This document shows, piece after piece, positions 1-9,429 of a stretch of DNA of 17,905 nt. This stretch comes from Caryophanales bacterium UBA4278. GTDB lineage: Bacteria > Bacillota_I > Bacilli_A > RFN20 > CAG-826. Position numbers and translations under genes: made by a program. The notes beneath the pieces were generated by a model. It had not been told where the DNA came from. It made no database searches and saw nothing but the letters and a program-made list of their open reading frames with translations. The stretch is from positions 8,861 through 26,765 of the forward strand of contig DGVS01000012.1 of NCBI GenBank assembly GCA_002395065.1, in the 5' to 3' direction. Numbering within the stretch: the stretch's first letter is position 1; every line of letters starts with the position of its first letter.

Positions 1-632
1 AGAATACCAGACAAGAAAGCAATAATTGCAATCGATTCAATTAATCCATGTTTCTTATATTTTTTGTAAACAATGTGATCAGCGATAAAATAAGCCAGCA
101 CAGTTCCACCAACAATAAGGATGCCATACCAAAGAATTGCACCTTCACTTCCTGGTTCAATATAGTTAATGCCACTTTTGAATCCGATTCCATTAGGAAG
201 AGGGTATTTTAGATAATCAGCAACTCCAGTTGTAAGTAGATAAACACCTAAGATAAAAACAACAGCAGAACAAATTAAAACATACTTTAAAATTCGACGT
301 TCTTTCTCTTCACTACTGATGTTGTAATAACGGATTAGGAACGAACAAACACCGAACGAAAATCCCGTTCCAAAGAAATAAGAACCAAAGATAATTAGGA
401 AATGTTCATAGGCCTCTAAATGCCATCCCCCGTTCATTACTAAGCCGTAACTTGAAGCAATAGTTAATAAACCCTGCGCAAGCAATAAAGGTAGCATTTT
501 CACCAGCAATTCACGGTTAAACTCAAATTTTTGTCCACCGATTGCTGATGTTTTATTAATACGTAAAACATTATAGATTGTTAACCCAAACCAGAAAACA
601 CCTAAAATAATTGCACTAATTAGAAGAATCAT
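1..632 (-). CDS. lgt: Lgt-like prolipoprotein diacylglyceryl transferase, 3' part outside window
   Basis: Partial: the first 210 codons are present and the gene runs off the left edge, with no in-frame stop. The start ATG (632-630) overlaps the uvrA TGA as ATGA, so the two are translationally coupled. The protein is strongly hydrophobic with segments near residues 3-20, 45-63, 78-100, 116-136 and 166-187. Residues 164-197 (GAILWYGILIVGG followed by a basic KKYKKHGL stretch) match the entry of the Lgt family, where a WYG motif starts the first core helix. In Firmicutes lgt often lies near uvrA, which supports the call. Lgt transfers diacylglycerol from phosphatidylglycerol to the lipobox cysteine of prolipoproteins at the membrane. 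About 160 residues precede the WYG motif, much more than in classical Lgt. The catalytic region is outside the window, so this is a probable assignment. Confidence 0.7.
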   Translation of the reverse strand, partial: MILLISAIILGVFWFGLTIYNVLRINKTSAIGGQKFEFNRELLVKMLPLLLAQGLLTIASSYGLVMNGGWHLEAYEHFLIIFGSYFFGTGFSFGVCSFLIRYYNISSEEKERRILKYVLICSAVVFILGVYLLTTGVADYLKYPLPNGIGFKSGINYIEPGSEGAILWYGILIVGGTVLAYFIADHIVYKKYKKHGLIESIAIIAFLSGI

Positions 633-3466
633 TTTTGTCCTCCTAAAATCTGGGCGAGATATTGACCAGTGTATGATTTTTTGACCTTAGCAACTTCTTC
701 AGGTGTACCTTCAGCGACAATTGTTCCGCCCTTGTCTCCACCTTCTGGACCAAGATCAATAATGTGATCTGCCACTTTTATGACATCGAGATTATGCTCA
801 ATGATGACAACTGTATCACCATGATCAACAATACGATTTAAAATCTTAATCAAACGAGACACGTCGTCGCTATGTAAACCAGTCGTTGGTTCATCAAGAA
901 TAAAGATTGATTTACCAGTTGGACGTTTTTGCAATTCATAGGCCAATTTAACACGTTGAGCTTCACCACCAGAAAGTGTTGTTGCCTGTTGGCCAAGTTT
1001 AATATAACCCAAACCAACATCACTGAGAGTTTGGAGTTTTCTCATAATTGAAGGGCGATTTTCGAAGAACTTGCAAGCATCTTCAATAGTCATCTCTAAA
1101 ATTTCATAAATATTTTTACCTTTATAGGTAACTTCAAGAGTTTCTTCGTTATAACGTTTTCCACCGCAGTCATCACATTTCACGTAAACATCTGGAAGGA
1201 AGTTCATCGGAATACGTGTGACACCTGCGCCCTGGCAAGTTTCACATCTTCCGCCAGGAACGTTAAACGAGAAACGTCCTTTATCAAAACCACGTGAACG
1301 AGCTTCGACAGTTTCGGCAAATAAAGCACGAATATCATCAAAGACTCCAACATAAGTTGCTGGGTTAGAACGAGGTGTTCTACCGATTGGCTCTTGTGTA
1401 ATATTCACGACTTTGTCGACAAACTGTAATCCATCAAAACTTGTGTGTTTGCCAATTTTGATATCTTCATTTTTATTAATTGCCCGAGCAAGAATTGGGT
1501 AGAGGGTTTGATTAATCAAAGACGATTTGCCAGAACCACTAACGCCAGTGATTGCAACAAATTTTCCTAAAGGAATCTTCACATCAATCTTTTTAAGGTT
1601 GTTACATGCGGCACCTTTAATAGTGAAGTACTTACCGTTACCTGGTCGACGTGAGGAAGGAACTTCAATCTTCTTTTTACCAGATAGATATTGTCCAGTA
1701 ATTGAACGTGGTTCATTTTCTAAATCTTCTACACTACCTGTTGCAACAACTTCACCGCCATGGACACCTGGGCCTGGACCAATATCAACAAGAAAATCAG
1801 CAGCTCGCATGGTGTCTTCATCGTGTTCAACAACGATTAATGTATTTCCAAGATTAACCATGTCCTTCATGGTCGCAATAAGTTTGGCATTATCTCTTTG
1901 ATGTAGACCGATTGAAGGCTCATCAAGGACATATAAAATACCAGAAAGCTTGGATCCAATTTGGGTAGCTAAACGAATACGTTGAGCTTCACCACCAGAA
2001 AGGGTCATCGCCATACGACTGAGTGTTAAATAGTTCAGACCAACGTTACATAAAAATGTTGCACGTGAATCAATTTCTTTAATAATTAAACGGGCAATTT
2101 CTAATTCAGTTGGATTCAAAACATCCGGCAATTCGTGGATATATTCCAATAATTTCTCAATTGAAAGACATGTCACTTCATAAATATTTAAACCGTTAAC
2201 CTTGACGCTTAATGCTTCTTTAGAAAGACGTGCTCCGTGACATGTTGGACATTCACTATCACGCATATAATACTCATACCATTCACGCATCATTTCTGAT
2301 CCGGTGTCGTTATAAAGGCGAGTAATACGTTTTTGAATACCTTCAATAAATCCTTGTCGGTGCATGACGTTTCCATTAACGGAAGTAAGTTCATATTTGA
2401 ATTCTTTATCTGAACCATTAAAGATGATTTCTTTTTCTCGTTCAGTAAAGTCTTTGATTGGTTTATCTAAATCAATCTTATATTGCTTACATAAGTAAGC
2501 AAATTCTTGCCACTCAATGTTTTTAGAACCAATCATATTTCTAAACCAACGGATTCCTCCTTGGTTAATAGAAAGTGATTCATCTGGAACTAAAACTTCC
2601 CTAGATGCTTCACGTCTCATTCCTAAACCTTTACAGTCTGGGCAACATCCAAGTGGAGCATTAAAGGAGAATAATCGTGGTTCTAATTTTGGAACTGAAA
2701 AACCACATTCAGGGCAAGAATGATGTTGGGAAAATAGACGTTCTTCTTTTTCAGTAAGGAAGACACAATATCCTTTTGACCAGTCACAGGCAAGTTCGCA
2801 TGCTTCAGCAATTCGACCGCGAATTTCCGGTTTAATTACAATTCGATCAACAACAATTTCAATATCATGACGTTTATTTTTTTCTAGTTCTGGAGCTTCA
2901 TCAATTCGATAAATTTCCTTATCAATTCGAACACGTTCAAAACCATTTTGCTTGAGTTTTGCCAGTAAATCTTTATGTGTTCCTTTTTCATTATGCGCAA
3001 CTGGAGAAAGAATTTGTAACTTAGTTCCAACCTCCATTTGCATCGCAATATCAGCCATCTTTGAAACAGAGAAGGAAATAATTGGTTTATTGTGTGTTGG
3101 GCAATATGGAACGCCTACGCGAGCAAATAAAAGACGGAGATAATCATAAATCTCTGTCACAGTTCCAACTGTTGAACGAGGATTATGTGATGTTGTCTTT
3201 TGATCAATGGAAATAGCTGGGCTTAAACCAGTGATTGAATCAACATCAGGTTTTTCCATTCCACCCAAGAATTGACGGGCATAACTAGATAAAGATTCAA
3301 CAAATCGACGTTGTCCTTCGTTAAAAATCGTGTCGAAAGCAAGCGTTGTTTTTCCGCTTCCAGAAAGACCAGTGAAAACAACTAGAGCGTTCTTTGGTAT
3401 CTCTAGGTCAATGTTTTTGAGGTTGTTTTCACGAGCCCCTTTAATAAAAATTGTTTTCGGTTCCAT
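629..3466 (-). CDS. uvrA: UvrA, excinuclease ABC subunit A
   Basis: DNA damage-recognition ATPase of nucleotide excision repair. It dimerises, scans DNA with UvrB and loads UvrB at lesions. At 945 residues it is full length. Two ABC modules are complete. The first has Walker A GLSGSGKTT at 33-41, signature LSGGEAQ at 489-495, Walker B LYVLDEP at 511-517 and switch His548. The second has Walker A GVSGSGKSS at 641-649, signature at 831-837, Walker B FILDEP around 855-860 and His891. The large insertion in the first module carries zinc cysteines C251/C254 and C275/C278, plus CPTC at 406-409. The second module has CETC at 741-744 and CDDC at 764-767. The start ATG overlaps the stop of the upstream glycosyltransferase gene by one base (TAATG) and the stop overlaps lgt, so uvrA is cotranscribed with membrane-lipid genes. 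No uvrB or hprK is present in the window. Confidence 0.98.
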   Translation of the reverse strand: MEPKTIFIKGARENNLKNIDLEIPKNALVVFTGLSGSGKTTLAFDTIFNEGQRRFVESLSSYARQFLGGMEKPDVDSITGLSPAISIDQKTTSHNPRSTVGTVTEIYDYLRLLFARVGVPYCPTHNKPIISFSVSKMADIAMQMEVGTKLQILSPVAHNEKGTHKDLLAKLKQNGFERVRIDKEIYRIDEAPELEKNKRHDIEIVVDRIVIKPEIRGRIAEACELACDWSKGYCVFLTEKEERLFSQHHSCPECGFSVPKLEPRLFSFNAPLGCCPDCKGLGMRREASREVLVPDESLSINQGGIRWFRNMIGSKNIEWQEFAYLCKQYKIDLDKPIKDFTEREKEIIFNGSDKEFKYELTSVNGNVMHRQGFIEGIQKRITRLYNDTGSEMMREWYEYYMRDSECPTCHGARLSKEALSVKVNGLNIYEVTCLSIEKLLEYIHELPDVLNPTELEIARLIIKEIDSRATFLCNVGLNYLTLSRMAMTLSGGEAQRIRLATQIGSKLSGILYVLDEPSIGLHQRDNAKLIATMKDMVNLGNTLIVVEHDEDTMRAADFLVDIGPGPGVHGGEVVATGSVEDLENEPRSITGQYLSGKKKIEVPSSRRPGNGKYFTIKGAACNNLKKIDVKIPLGKFVAITGVSGSGKSSLINQTLYPILARAINKNEDIKIGKHTSFDGLQFVDKVVNITQEPIGRTPRSNPATYVGVFDDIRALFAETVEARSRGFDKGRFSFNVPGGRCETCQGAGVTRIPMNFLPDVYVKCDDCGGKRYNEETLEVTYKGKNIYEILEMTIEDACKFFENRPSIMRKLQTLSDVGLGYIKLGQQATTLSGGEAQRVKLAYELQKRPTGKSIFILDEPTTGLHSDDVSRLIKILNRIVDHGDTVVIIEHNLDVIKVADHIIDLGPEGGDKGGTIVAEGTPEEVAKVKKSYTGQYLAQILGGQK

Positions 3467-4638
3467 TATTTTTTATGTTTTTCCTGATAATTCTTAATTA
3501 CGTCATCATAGCGTTTGGCCGCTTCTAAAACGACTTCTTCCCATGTATGAGGCATTTCTTTAGACGCACGTATACCAACTTGTTTTCTTTCTTCATCATG
3601 ATCAAGGATATAAACAAGTTTTTCCTTCATTGCTTCTGGAGTTTCTTTAGAAAGGTAACCAGTCACACAATCGGTGTATCCTTCGGATGTATTTGATCCT
3701 TCGGTAAATAATGTTGGGACACGGCAGACGCAAGCTTCTTGCACCGCAATCGAACTATTGTCATAAACGGAAGGGAAGAACATTAAATCAGTATTCGCGA
3801 AGAACCCTTGCATCATATCTCCGCCGTAGAGTCTTCCAACAAAGGTGATAACATGATCCAATCCAAGTTTATGAACATATTTTTTAAGTTTCTTTTCGTC
3901 ATTACCTTCCCCAACAAAATAGAAATGGAAGTCATCTCTTTCCTTAGAAAGAAGGTTAATAGTATCGATAATTAATTTTAAGTTCTTAACTAAACGGATT
4001 TGACCAACAAAAGTGATATTAGTTTTGTTTGGATCAATGTTATATTGAACACGAACCTTTTCTTTTAGTTCATCCATGTTATCTGGATAAGTAAAGGCAG
4101 TTCCATTACGAGCAACAAAGATTTCCTTTTTATAACCGTAGCTACGTAATGTATTTGCTGTAGCATTAGAAACGGCCCAGACTTCATCACATTTATTAAA
4201 GAATTTCATGACATATCTCATTAAGAAGAATGTGACTAAACGCGAATGTGTTTGTTCTAAGAAATCGCGTTTAAATTGGGAATGGAAGGTCGCCACAATT
4301 GGAACGTGATTCTTTTTTGCCTGTCTTAAGGCATAGTGACCAACAAAAAATGGAGAGTGGGCGTGATAAATATCCGCTTTATGCTCTTTTAAGAATTTGT
4401 CAGTCTCTTTGCAACGTTTCGGCAAAGGAAAAATAAAGTCATGAAATTTGAATAAATGACTTGATTTACGTAATAGACGATATTCGTGCTTTCCTTGGTA
4501 GTTATCACGATAATCTGGAACGACTACTGTACAATCATTGTCTTTAGACAAAATCTTTCCATAGTTATTTACAACTTTAACAACTCCATCCACATTTGGA
4601 TAAAAATTGTCCATAAAATAAACAAGTTTCTTACCCAT
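3466..4638 (-). CDS. GT4 family glycosyltransferase, probably glycolipid-forming
   Basis: Retaining GT-B glycosyltransferase of 390 residues. The N-terminal half starts with KLVYFMDNFYPNVDGV, the usual acceptor-domain opening of diacylglycerol glucosyltransferase-like GT4 enzymes. AHSPFFVGHYA at 93-103 and ATFHS at 116-120 are further typical blocks. The C-terminal donor domain begins near NITFVGQIRLVKN (207-219), and FVGEG lies at 241-245. The nucleotide-sugar E-x7-E motif appears as D293-x7-E301 (VYDNSSIAVQEA), a conservative change at the first acidic position. No signal peptide or transmembrane helix is evident, so it is likely a cytoplasmic enzyme acting at the membrane surface. The gene overlaps the upstream UPF0104 gene by 8 nt, and a GGAG ribosome binding site lies inside that gene. 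By analogy with alMGS-type enzymes the likely acceptor is diacylglycerol, but polysaccharide or protein acceptors cannot be excluded. Confidence 0.85.
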   Translation of the reverse strand: MGKKLVYFMDNFYPNVDGVVKVVNNYGKILSKDNDCTVVVPDYRDNYQGKHEYRLLRKSSHLFKFHDFIFPLPKRCKETDKFLKEHKADIYHAHSPFFVGHYALRQAKKNHVPIVATFHSQFKRDFLEQTHSRLVTFFLMRYVMKFFNKCDEVWAVSNATANTLRSYGYKKEIFVARNGTAFTYPDNMDELKEKVRVQYNIDPNKTNITFVGQIRLVKNLKLIIDTINLLSKERDDFHFYFVGEGNDEKKLKKYVHKLGLDHVITFVGRLYGGDMMQGFFANTDLMFFPSVYDNSSIAVQEACVCRVPTLFTEGSNTSEGYTDCVTGYLSKETPEAMKEKLVYILDHDEERKQVGIRASKEMPHTWEEVVLEAAKRYDDVIKNYQEKHKK

Positions 4639-5794
4639 TATTTTTCTCCAAAGTCTTCTCTTTTTTACGCTCTCTTGATGAAATAACTGCTTTCTTAATC
4701 ACATCGCGAATTGTTAAAACAATTCCAGTAATAATAAAGATGTAATAAGTAAACAGTCTCCAGATTAAAACTCCATAGACCGCGACACCTGGAGCGACCG
4801 CGTTAAACGCTAAGGAGGAGGAAATTTCCATTCCGCCAGCGTTTCCTGGAGTTGGAATAAATGAAACAGCAAATGTTGAGAAAGCATTTAAACCAGCCAC
4901 ATCAATCAGTTGTGACCAATATAAATTTGTGGTTAATGATTTCATGACAAAGAATGGCAAGGCAAAGGTTAAGAAATACTCGATAATCGAAACAAGAATT
5001 AGGAAGATAAAATGCCATGGCTTCTTCGCAATGGTTCTAAAACACATTCTAAAATCAAAAACCGTTTTATAAGCTTTCTTTAGTGCTTTATAAGGATCCT
5101 TCACTATGTGAAGTCTCATGCCAACTTTAACAATAAACTTTGTTAAGGCATTAGCAAAACGTGGAGCGATAACAAAAATTAACACTGACACAGGAAGTAA
5201 TAAGTTAATCGTAATACCGACAATACCAGCAATAAGTAGGAAGATTCTAGAAGCATTATCACCAATTTGACTTAAGGCATGGATTCCTAGAGCCATTAAA
5301 GTTACACCAACTATCAGCCAACATACAATGTTGACGGAATAGCGAATAAGAATAATTGCTGAAGCGTGTGCTCCATCATAATCATGCTTATGTAGATAAT
5401 GGATTTGCATTGGCTGTCCACCAGTTGAGAACGGTGTAATGTAGTCATAATATTTTCCAAGAAGTGTGGTTTTCATTAAAATTCCTGGTCGAACATTACC
5501 CGAAACAGCATGGGAAACAATTGCATATTCCACCACAATTAAAGATGGAATTAAAACTGCAATTCCTACAGATATAAGTAGGTATTTAATATTAATCTCT
5601 TTAAAAAGAGTAGCCAGATCTTCGGCTTTTGCGCCTGGTATAAGATCCGTAATTCTAAACATTAAATAAATACCAAGACCAATAATCAAAAGAAGGAAGA
5701 TCATTCCTAACCAACCAAACTTACGCTTTTTTGGTTCTTTAATTTCAGGCTGTTGTTCCTGATATTCTTTTTCGTATTCTTTAATGTCTTTCAT
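4631..5794 (-). CDS. UPF0104/YbhN-type membrane protein (LPG synthase flippase-like domain)
   Basis: Integral membrane protein of 387 residues from the ATG at 5794. A more upstream TTG at 5815 would add seven residues encoded by the promoter -10 region and is rejected. A charged cytoplasmic N-terminus (about residues 1-25, rich in E and K) precedes about eight hydrophobic segments. Family marks are TPFSTGGQPMQIHYL in the first third and FIPTPGNAGGMEIS near residue 320, the PxPGxxGxxE-like motif of the lysylphosphatidylglycerol-synthase transmembrane family. Members without the catalytic domain are thought to flip or otherwise handle lipids. Overlap with the glycosyltransferase gene suggests the two act on the same glycolipid, with this protein possibly moving it across the membrane; that role is inferred. 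No Shine-Dalgarno precedes the ATG and the -10 box ends 10 nt upstream, so the mRNA is predicted to be nearly leaderless. Confidence 0.88.
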   Translation of the reverse strand: MKDIKEYEKEYQEQQPEIKEPKKRKFGWLGMIFLLLIIGLGIYLMFRITDLIPGAKAEDLATLFKEINIKYLLISVGIAVLIPSLIVVEYAIVSHAVSGNVRPGILMKTTLLGKYYDYITPFSTGGQPMQIHYLHKHDYDGAHASAIILIRYSVNIVCWLIVGVTLMALGIHALSQIGDNASRIFLLIAGIVGITINLLLPVSVLIFVIAPRFANALTKFIVKVGMRLHIVKDPYKALKKAYKTVFDFRMCFRTIAKKPWHFIFLILVSIIEYFLTFALPFFVMKSLTTNLYWSQLIDVAGLNAFSTFAVSFIPTPGNAGGMEISSSLAFNAVAPGVAVYGVLIWRLFTYYIFIITGIVLTIRDVIKKAVISSRERKKEKTLEKNNG

Positions 5795-5795
5795 G

Positions 5796-5833
5796 TGCGT
5801 GTATATTATACACAAAAAAATAGCTACAACTAA
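5796..5833 (-). promoter_or_regulatory. Promoter of the UPF0104-GT-uvrA-lgt operon with palindromic -10 element
   Basis: Reading on the minus strand, TATAAT lies at 5810-5805 inside the perfect inverted repeat GTGTATA-A-TATACAC. A weak -35 candidate (TTAGTT, 17-nt spacer) falls in the loop of the preceding terminator. Transcription would start about 3-5 nt before the ATG at 5794. Seventeen nucleotides (TGTATAATATACACGCA) are identical to the promoter region of the oxidoreductase gene. Confidence 0.7.
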
Positions 5834-5849
5834 GTGTAACTATTTTTTT
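5814..5849 (-). terminator. Rho-independent terminator after the oxidoreductase gene
   Basis: On the minus strand the stem pairs AAAAAATAG-T-TACA with TGTA-G-CTATTTTTTT. That gives 14 pairs including one G-U, with a short loop, and ends in seven T. It lies 15 nt after the stop codon at 5865 and directly abuts the next promoter. Confidence 0.85.
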
Positions 5850-5864
5850 CGTTTATTTTATTGA

Positions 5865-8800
5865 TTATAAACCGAATTTTTTGATACGTTCCCAACGTTC
5901 CTTAGCGCAACGTTCACTCTTTTGTAAGAGTTCTTCAGCGTGAGCTGGGTTAACCTTTGGAAGTTGTGAGAATCGTGTTTCTCCCATAACGAAGTCACGG
6001 AACTTGGAGAAGTCTGGTTCTTTACAATCTAGTTGTAAAGCTGGTTCTCCTTTAGCAGCACGACGTGGGTCATAACGGAAGGTTGTGAAGTAACCACATT
6101 CAACAGCGGCTTTTTCAACCTTCATGGAGTTAGATAAGCCACCCTTAATACCGTGGTTAGCACATGGTGCATAGCAAATAATGAGGGATGGTCCTGGATA
6201 AGATTCCGCTTCTTTCATTGCTTGAATGGCTTTCATTGGGTTAGCACCTAATGAGATTTGGGCCACATAGCAGTGTCCATAGCTCATCGCAATCAGAGCA
6301 AGGTTCTTCTTTTCGCCTGTCTTACCGCTTGCGGTAAATTTAGCGATTGATCCAGTTTGAGAAGATTTCGAAGATTGACCACCAGTGTTGGAGTAAACTT
6401 CGGTGTCAAGAACCATGATGTTCACATCTTGGTCGTTAGCTAAGACGTGGTCAACACCACCATAACCGATGTCGTAGGACCAACCGTCACCACCGATAAT
6501 CCAAACTGATTTATCAAGTAAGTCACGTTCATAGGTGAGAACGGCTTTAACTTCTTCGTCTTTGCTTGCTTTAACAAGTTTAACGAGTTCTGGAATGACT
6601 TTACGAGCAACATCCTTGTTCTTAATATTCTCTAAATATTGTTTGATGACTGCTTTAAGTTCTTCTTCGACACTTTCACGAGCTAATGCTGGTTCTAAGA
6701 TGTCGATGATTTGACTTAAGCGGTAGTCAACTGTTGTACGCATACCATAACCAAATTCAGCATTATCTTCGAATAAGGAGTTGGCCCAGGCAATACCTTG
6801 ACCATTCTTATCGGTGCAGAATGGGGTTAATGGAGTCGATCCAGAATAAATGGATGAACAACCTGTTGCATTAGCAATAAGCATGTCTTTACCAAAGAGT
6901 TGGGAAGCTAAGCGGTAGTATGGAGTTTCTCCACAGCCAGCACAGGCACCAGAGATTTCCATGTATGGCATGAGGTAGCCAACACCGTTAACGGTGTTTG
7001 TTGGGACAAGACCGGCTTTGTATTCAGTGTGTTTGAATAAGTAAGTCGCGCCTTCTTCTTGAGCAAATTGTTCTTTAGCTTCGCTCATAACAAGGGCTTT
7101 CTTGCCCATCTTGTTAGCGGTACATTCAGCAACACATAGACCACAACCGACACAGTTCTTTGGAGAAACTTGGAGGCGGTATTTAAGTCCTTTACCTTTT
7201 AATGTTGGGAAGGTTGGCTCAGCGACATCGTTTTTAACAATTTCTGGAGCGTTCTTTAACTCTTCTTCATTAATTAGGAATGGACGTAATGTAGCGTGTG
7301 GGCAAACAAATGCACATTGGTTACATTGGATACAATCCGCTTTGTTCCATACTGGAACACGGTCAGCAATTGAACGTTGTTCCTTGTATGTAATGTCATT
7401 TTTCATTGTGCCATCAAGAAGTTCATATTCTGTGAACTTGGAGACTGGGAGAGTATCACCATCGAGGGTACCCATGACGTTAACATAGGTATCAAAGTAT
7501 TCATCACCAGTTGTGGCACGGACACGGGAGTCATCAAGTTCGACCCATTTTGGATCGACTTTGACTTCACGAAGTCCTTCAGTACCAGCGTCAATGGCCT
7601 TCCAGTTTAGTTCAACAACTTCTTGGCCTTTCTTGGCGTAGGATTTTTCAGCAAATTTCTTCATCCATTTGTTGGCTTCTTCGTAAGGCATAATGTCTTG
7701 GTTAAGGTAGAAAAAGCTAGCTTGGAGAATAGTGTTTGTGTGACGTCCCATTCCAATTTCGGAAGCAATCTTGTTCGCGTCAATAACATAGAATTTAGCT
7801 TTCTTAGCCGCGAGTTGATGTTTCATGCGGTTTGGAAGTGACTTCACGAGTTGTTCATCACTCATGTCAGTATTTAAGAGGAATGTTCCACCTTCTTTTA
7901 AATTCTTGATCATGTCGAATTTGAACACATATGTATCAAGTGAGCAGGAAATAAAATCAGCATTTTCTACATAATATGTAGAATGAATTGGGAATTTACC
8001 AAAACGTAAGTGGGAACGAGTGACACCACCAGCTTTACGGGAGTCGTAAGCGAAGTAGGCTTGTGCGTATTGGTGTGTCGCATCACCAATAATCTTAATG
8101 GAAGATTTATTGGCAGAGACTGTTCCATCAGATCCAAGACCATAGAAGAGACAGGATGTGTAATTGGCTTTCACATGGAATTTCTCATCAACTGGAATGG
8201 ATAAGTGAGTCACATCATCGTTAATACCAACGGTAAATCCGTGGAATGGTTTTCCTTTAAGGAAATCAAAGACGGCTTTAACATGTTTTGGTTGAACGTC
8301 TTTTGAGGATAAACCATAACGTCCACCAACAACTTCGATATCGCGACCTTCTTGTTTTAAGGCAGCCACAACATCAAGGTAGAGTGGTTCGCCAGTAGCA
8401 CCCATTTCTTTTGTTCTGTCTAAGACGGCAATCTTTTTGGCGCTAGAAGGAATAACACTAACCAAGTGTTTAGCAGAGAATGGACGGTATAAGTGAACCT
8501 TCACAACACCGACTTTCTCGCCTTCTTTTGCTAATTCATCGATAACTTCAATGGCTGTTTCAGTAACAGAACCCATTGCAACGATGACTCTTTCAGCGTT
8601 TGGATCACCATAATAGGTAAATGGTGCATAGTGACGTCCAGTCAGTCTTTCAGCTTCTTTGAAGTACTTTTCAGCAATCTCTACAACTCTGTTGTAGTGA
8701 GCATTTTGTGCTTCACGACCTTGGAAGTAAACGTCATCATTTTCGGCACCACCACGAGTCACTGGGTGAGTGTGTGGGTTAAGTGCGCGAGCACGGAATT

Positions 8801-9410
8801 CTTCCACTTTATCCATTGGAAGAAGTTTCTTGTATTCGGCTTCGTCAACGAATTCAACGTTTTGAATTTCGTGGGAAGTTCTAAATCCATCAAAGAAATG
8901 CATGACTGGTGCACTGGATTCAATGGCTATCAAATGCGCCATTGGTGCTAAATCAGCAATTTCTTGGACAGAATGTGAGCAAATCATTGTGATACCAGTT
9001 TGACGGCAAGCGTAAATATCTTGATGGTCGCCAAAGATGGATAATGATCTGGTCGCTAAGCTTCGAGCTGAAACATGAAGAACAGCTGGAAGTAATTCAC
9101 CACACCATTTGTAGATGTTTGGAATCATTAATAACAAACCTTGTGATGCGGTATAAGTTGTCGCTAATGCACCAGCTTGAAGAGCACCATGAACAGTACC
9201 AGAGGCACCAGCTTCAGATTGCATTTCAACAACTTTGACTGGAGTGTTGAAGAAATTCTTCTTTCCTTGAGAAGCATAAACATCAACTAGTTCAGCCATT
9301 GGGGAACTTGGTGTGATTGGATAAATACCAGCAACTTCCGTAAAGTAATAGGAGCCAATTGCTGCTGCAGTATTACCATCAACCGAGAGAAATGATTTTT
9401 TAATTTCCAT
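5865..9410 (-). CDS. nifJ: Pyruvate:ferredoxin (flavodoxin) oxidoreductase
   Basis: Oxidatively decarboxylates pyruvate to acetyl-CoA and CO2 using thiamine diphosphate and reduces ferredoxin or flavodoxin; oxygen-sensitive and typical of fermentative anaerobes. Single-chain homodimeric type, 1181 residues, normal length. N-terminal domain: YPITPSSPMAE at 30-40 and catalytic Glu64 in VVEMQSEAGA. Two [4Fe-4S] clusters are bound by C693/C696/C699/C703 and C753/C756/C759/C763. A third is bound by C823/C826 (CAGC), C851 and C1083. The ThDP motif GDGWSYDIGYGG starts near residue 974 and DTEVYSNTGGQ is at 1002-1012. The start is ATG 9410, with AAAAGGAG 8 nt upstream. The open frame continues 34 codons further to 9512, but those codons cover the promoter and are not family sequence. 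Monocistronic: own promoter, and a terminator at 5814-5849. Confidence 0.97.
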   Translation of the reverse strand: MEIKKSFLSVDGNTAAAIGSYYFTEVAGIYPITPSSPMAELVDVYASQGKKNFFNTPVKVVEMQSEAGASGTVHGALQAGALATTYTASQGLLLMIPNIYKWCGELLPAVLHVSARSLATRSLSIFGDHQDIYACRQTGITMICSHSVQEIADLAPMAHLIAIESSAPVMHFFDGFRTSHEIQNVEFVDEAEYKKLLPMDKVEEFRARALNPHTHPVTRGGAENDDVYFQGREAQNAHYNRVVEIAEKYFKEAERLTGRHYAPFTYYGDPNAERVIVAMGSVTETAIEVIDELAKEGEKVGVVKVHLYRPFSAKHLVSVIPSSAKKIAVLDRTKEMGATGEPLYLDVVAALKQEGRDIEVVGGRYGLSSKDVQPKHVKAVFDFLKGKPFHGFTVGINDDVTHLSIPVDEKFHVKANYTSCLFYGLGSDGTVSANKSSIKIIGDATHQYAQAYFAYDSRKAGGVTRSHLRFGKFPIHSTYYVENADFISCSLDTYVFKFDMIKNLKEGGTFLLNTDMSDEQLVKSLPNRMKHQLAAKKAKFYVIDANKIASEIGMGRHTNTILQASFFYLNQDIMPYEEANKWMKKFAEKSYAKKGQEVVELNWKAIDAGTEGLREVKVDPKWVELDDSRVRATTGDEYFDTYVNVMGTLDGDTLPVSKFTEYELLDGTMKNDITYKEQRSIADRVPVWNKADCIQCNQCAFVCPHATLRPFLINEEELKNAPEIVKNDVAEPTFPTLKGKGLKYRLQVSPKNCVGCGLCVAECTANKMGKKALVMSEAKEQFAQEEGATYLFKHTEYKAGLVPTNTVNGVGYLMPYMEISGACAGCGETPYYRLASQLFGKDMLIANATGCSSIYSGSTPLTPFCTDKNGQGIAWANSLFEDNAEFGYGMRTTVDYRLSQIIDILEPALARESVEEELKAVIKQYLENIKNKDVARKVIPELVKLVKASKDEEVKAVLTYERDLLDKSVWIIGGDGWSYDIGYGGVDHVLANDQDVNIMVLDTEVYSNTGGQSSKSSQTGSIAKFTASGKTGEKKNLALIAMSYGHCYVAQISLGANPMKAIQAMKEAESYPGPSLIICYAPCANHGIKGGLSNSMKVEKAAVECGYFTTFRYDPRRAAKGEPALQLDCKEPDFSKFRDFVMGETRFSQLPKVNPAHAEELLQKSERCAKERWERIKKFGL

Positions 9411-9429
9411 TTCGAAAACTCCTTTTGTA

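Noticed and set aside
1527..1901. Plus-strand open frame inside uvrA (and similar frames within the oxidoreductase gene)
   Set aside because: Antisense shadows of strongly conserved genes, with no ribosome binding site or recognisable motif.
5795..5815. TTG start adding seven residues to the UPF0104 protein
   Set aside because: The extra codons are the promoter -10 palindrome itself, and there is no ribosome binding site.
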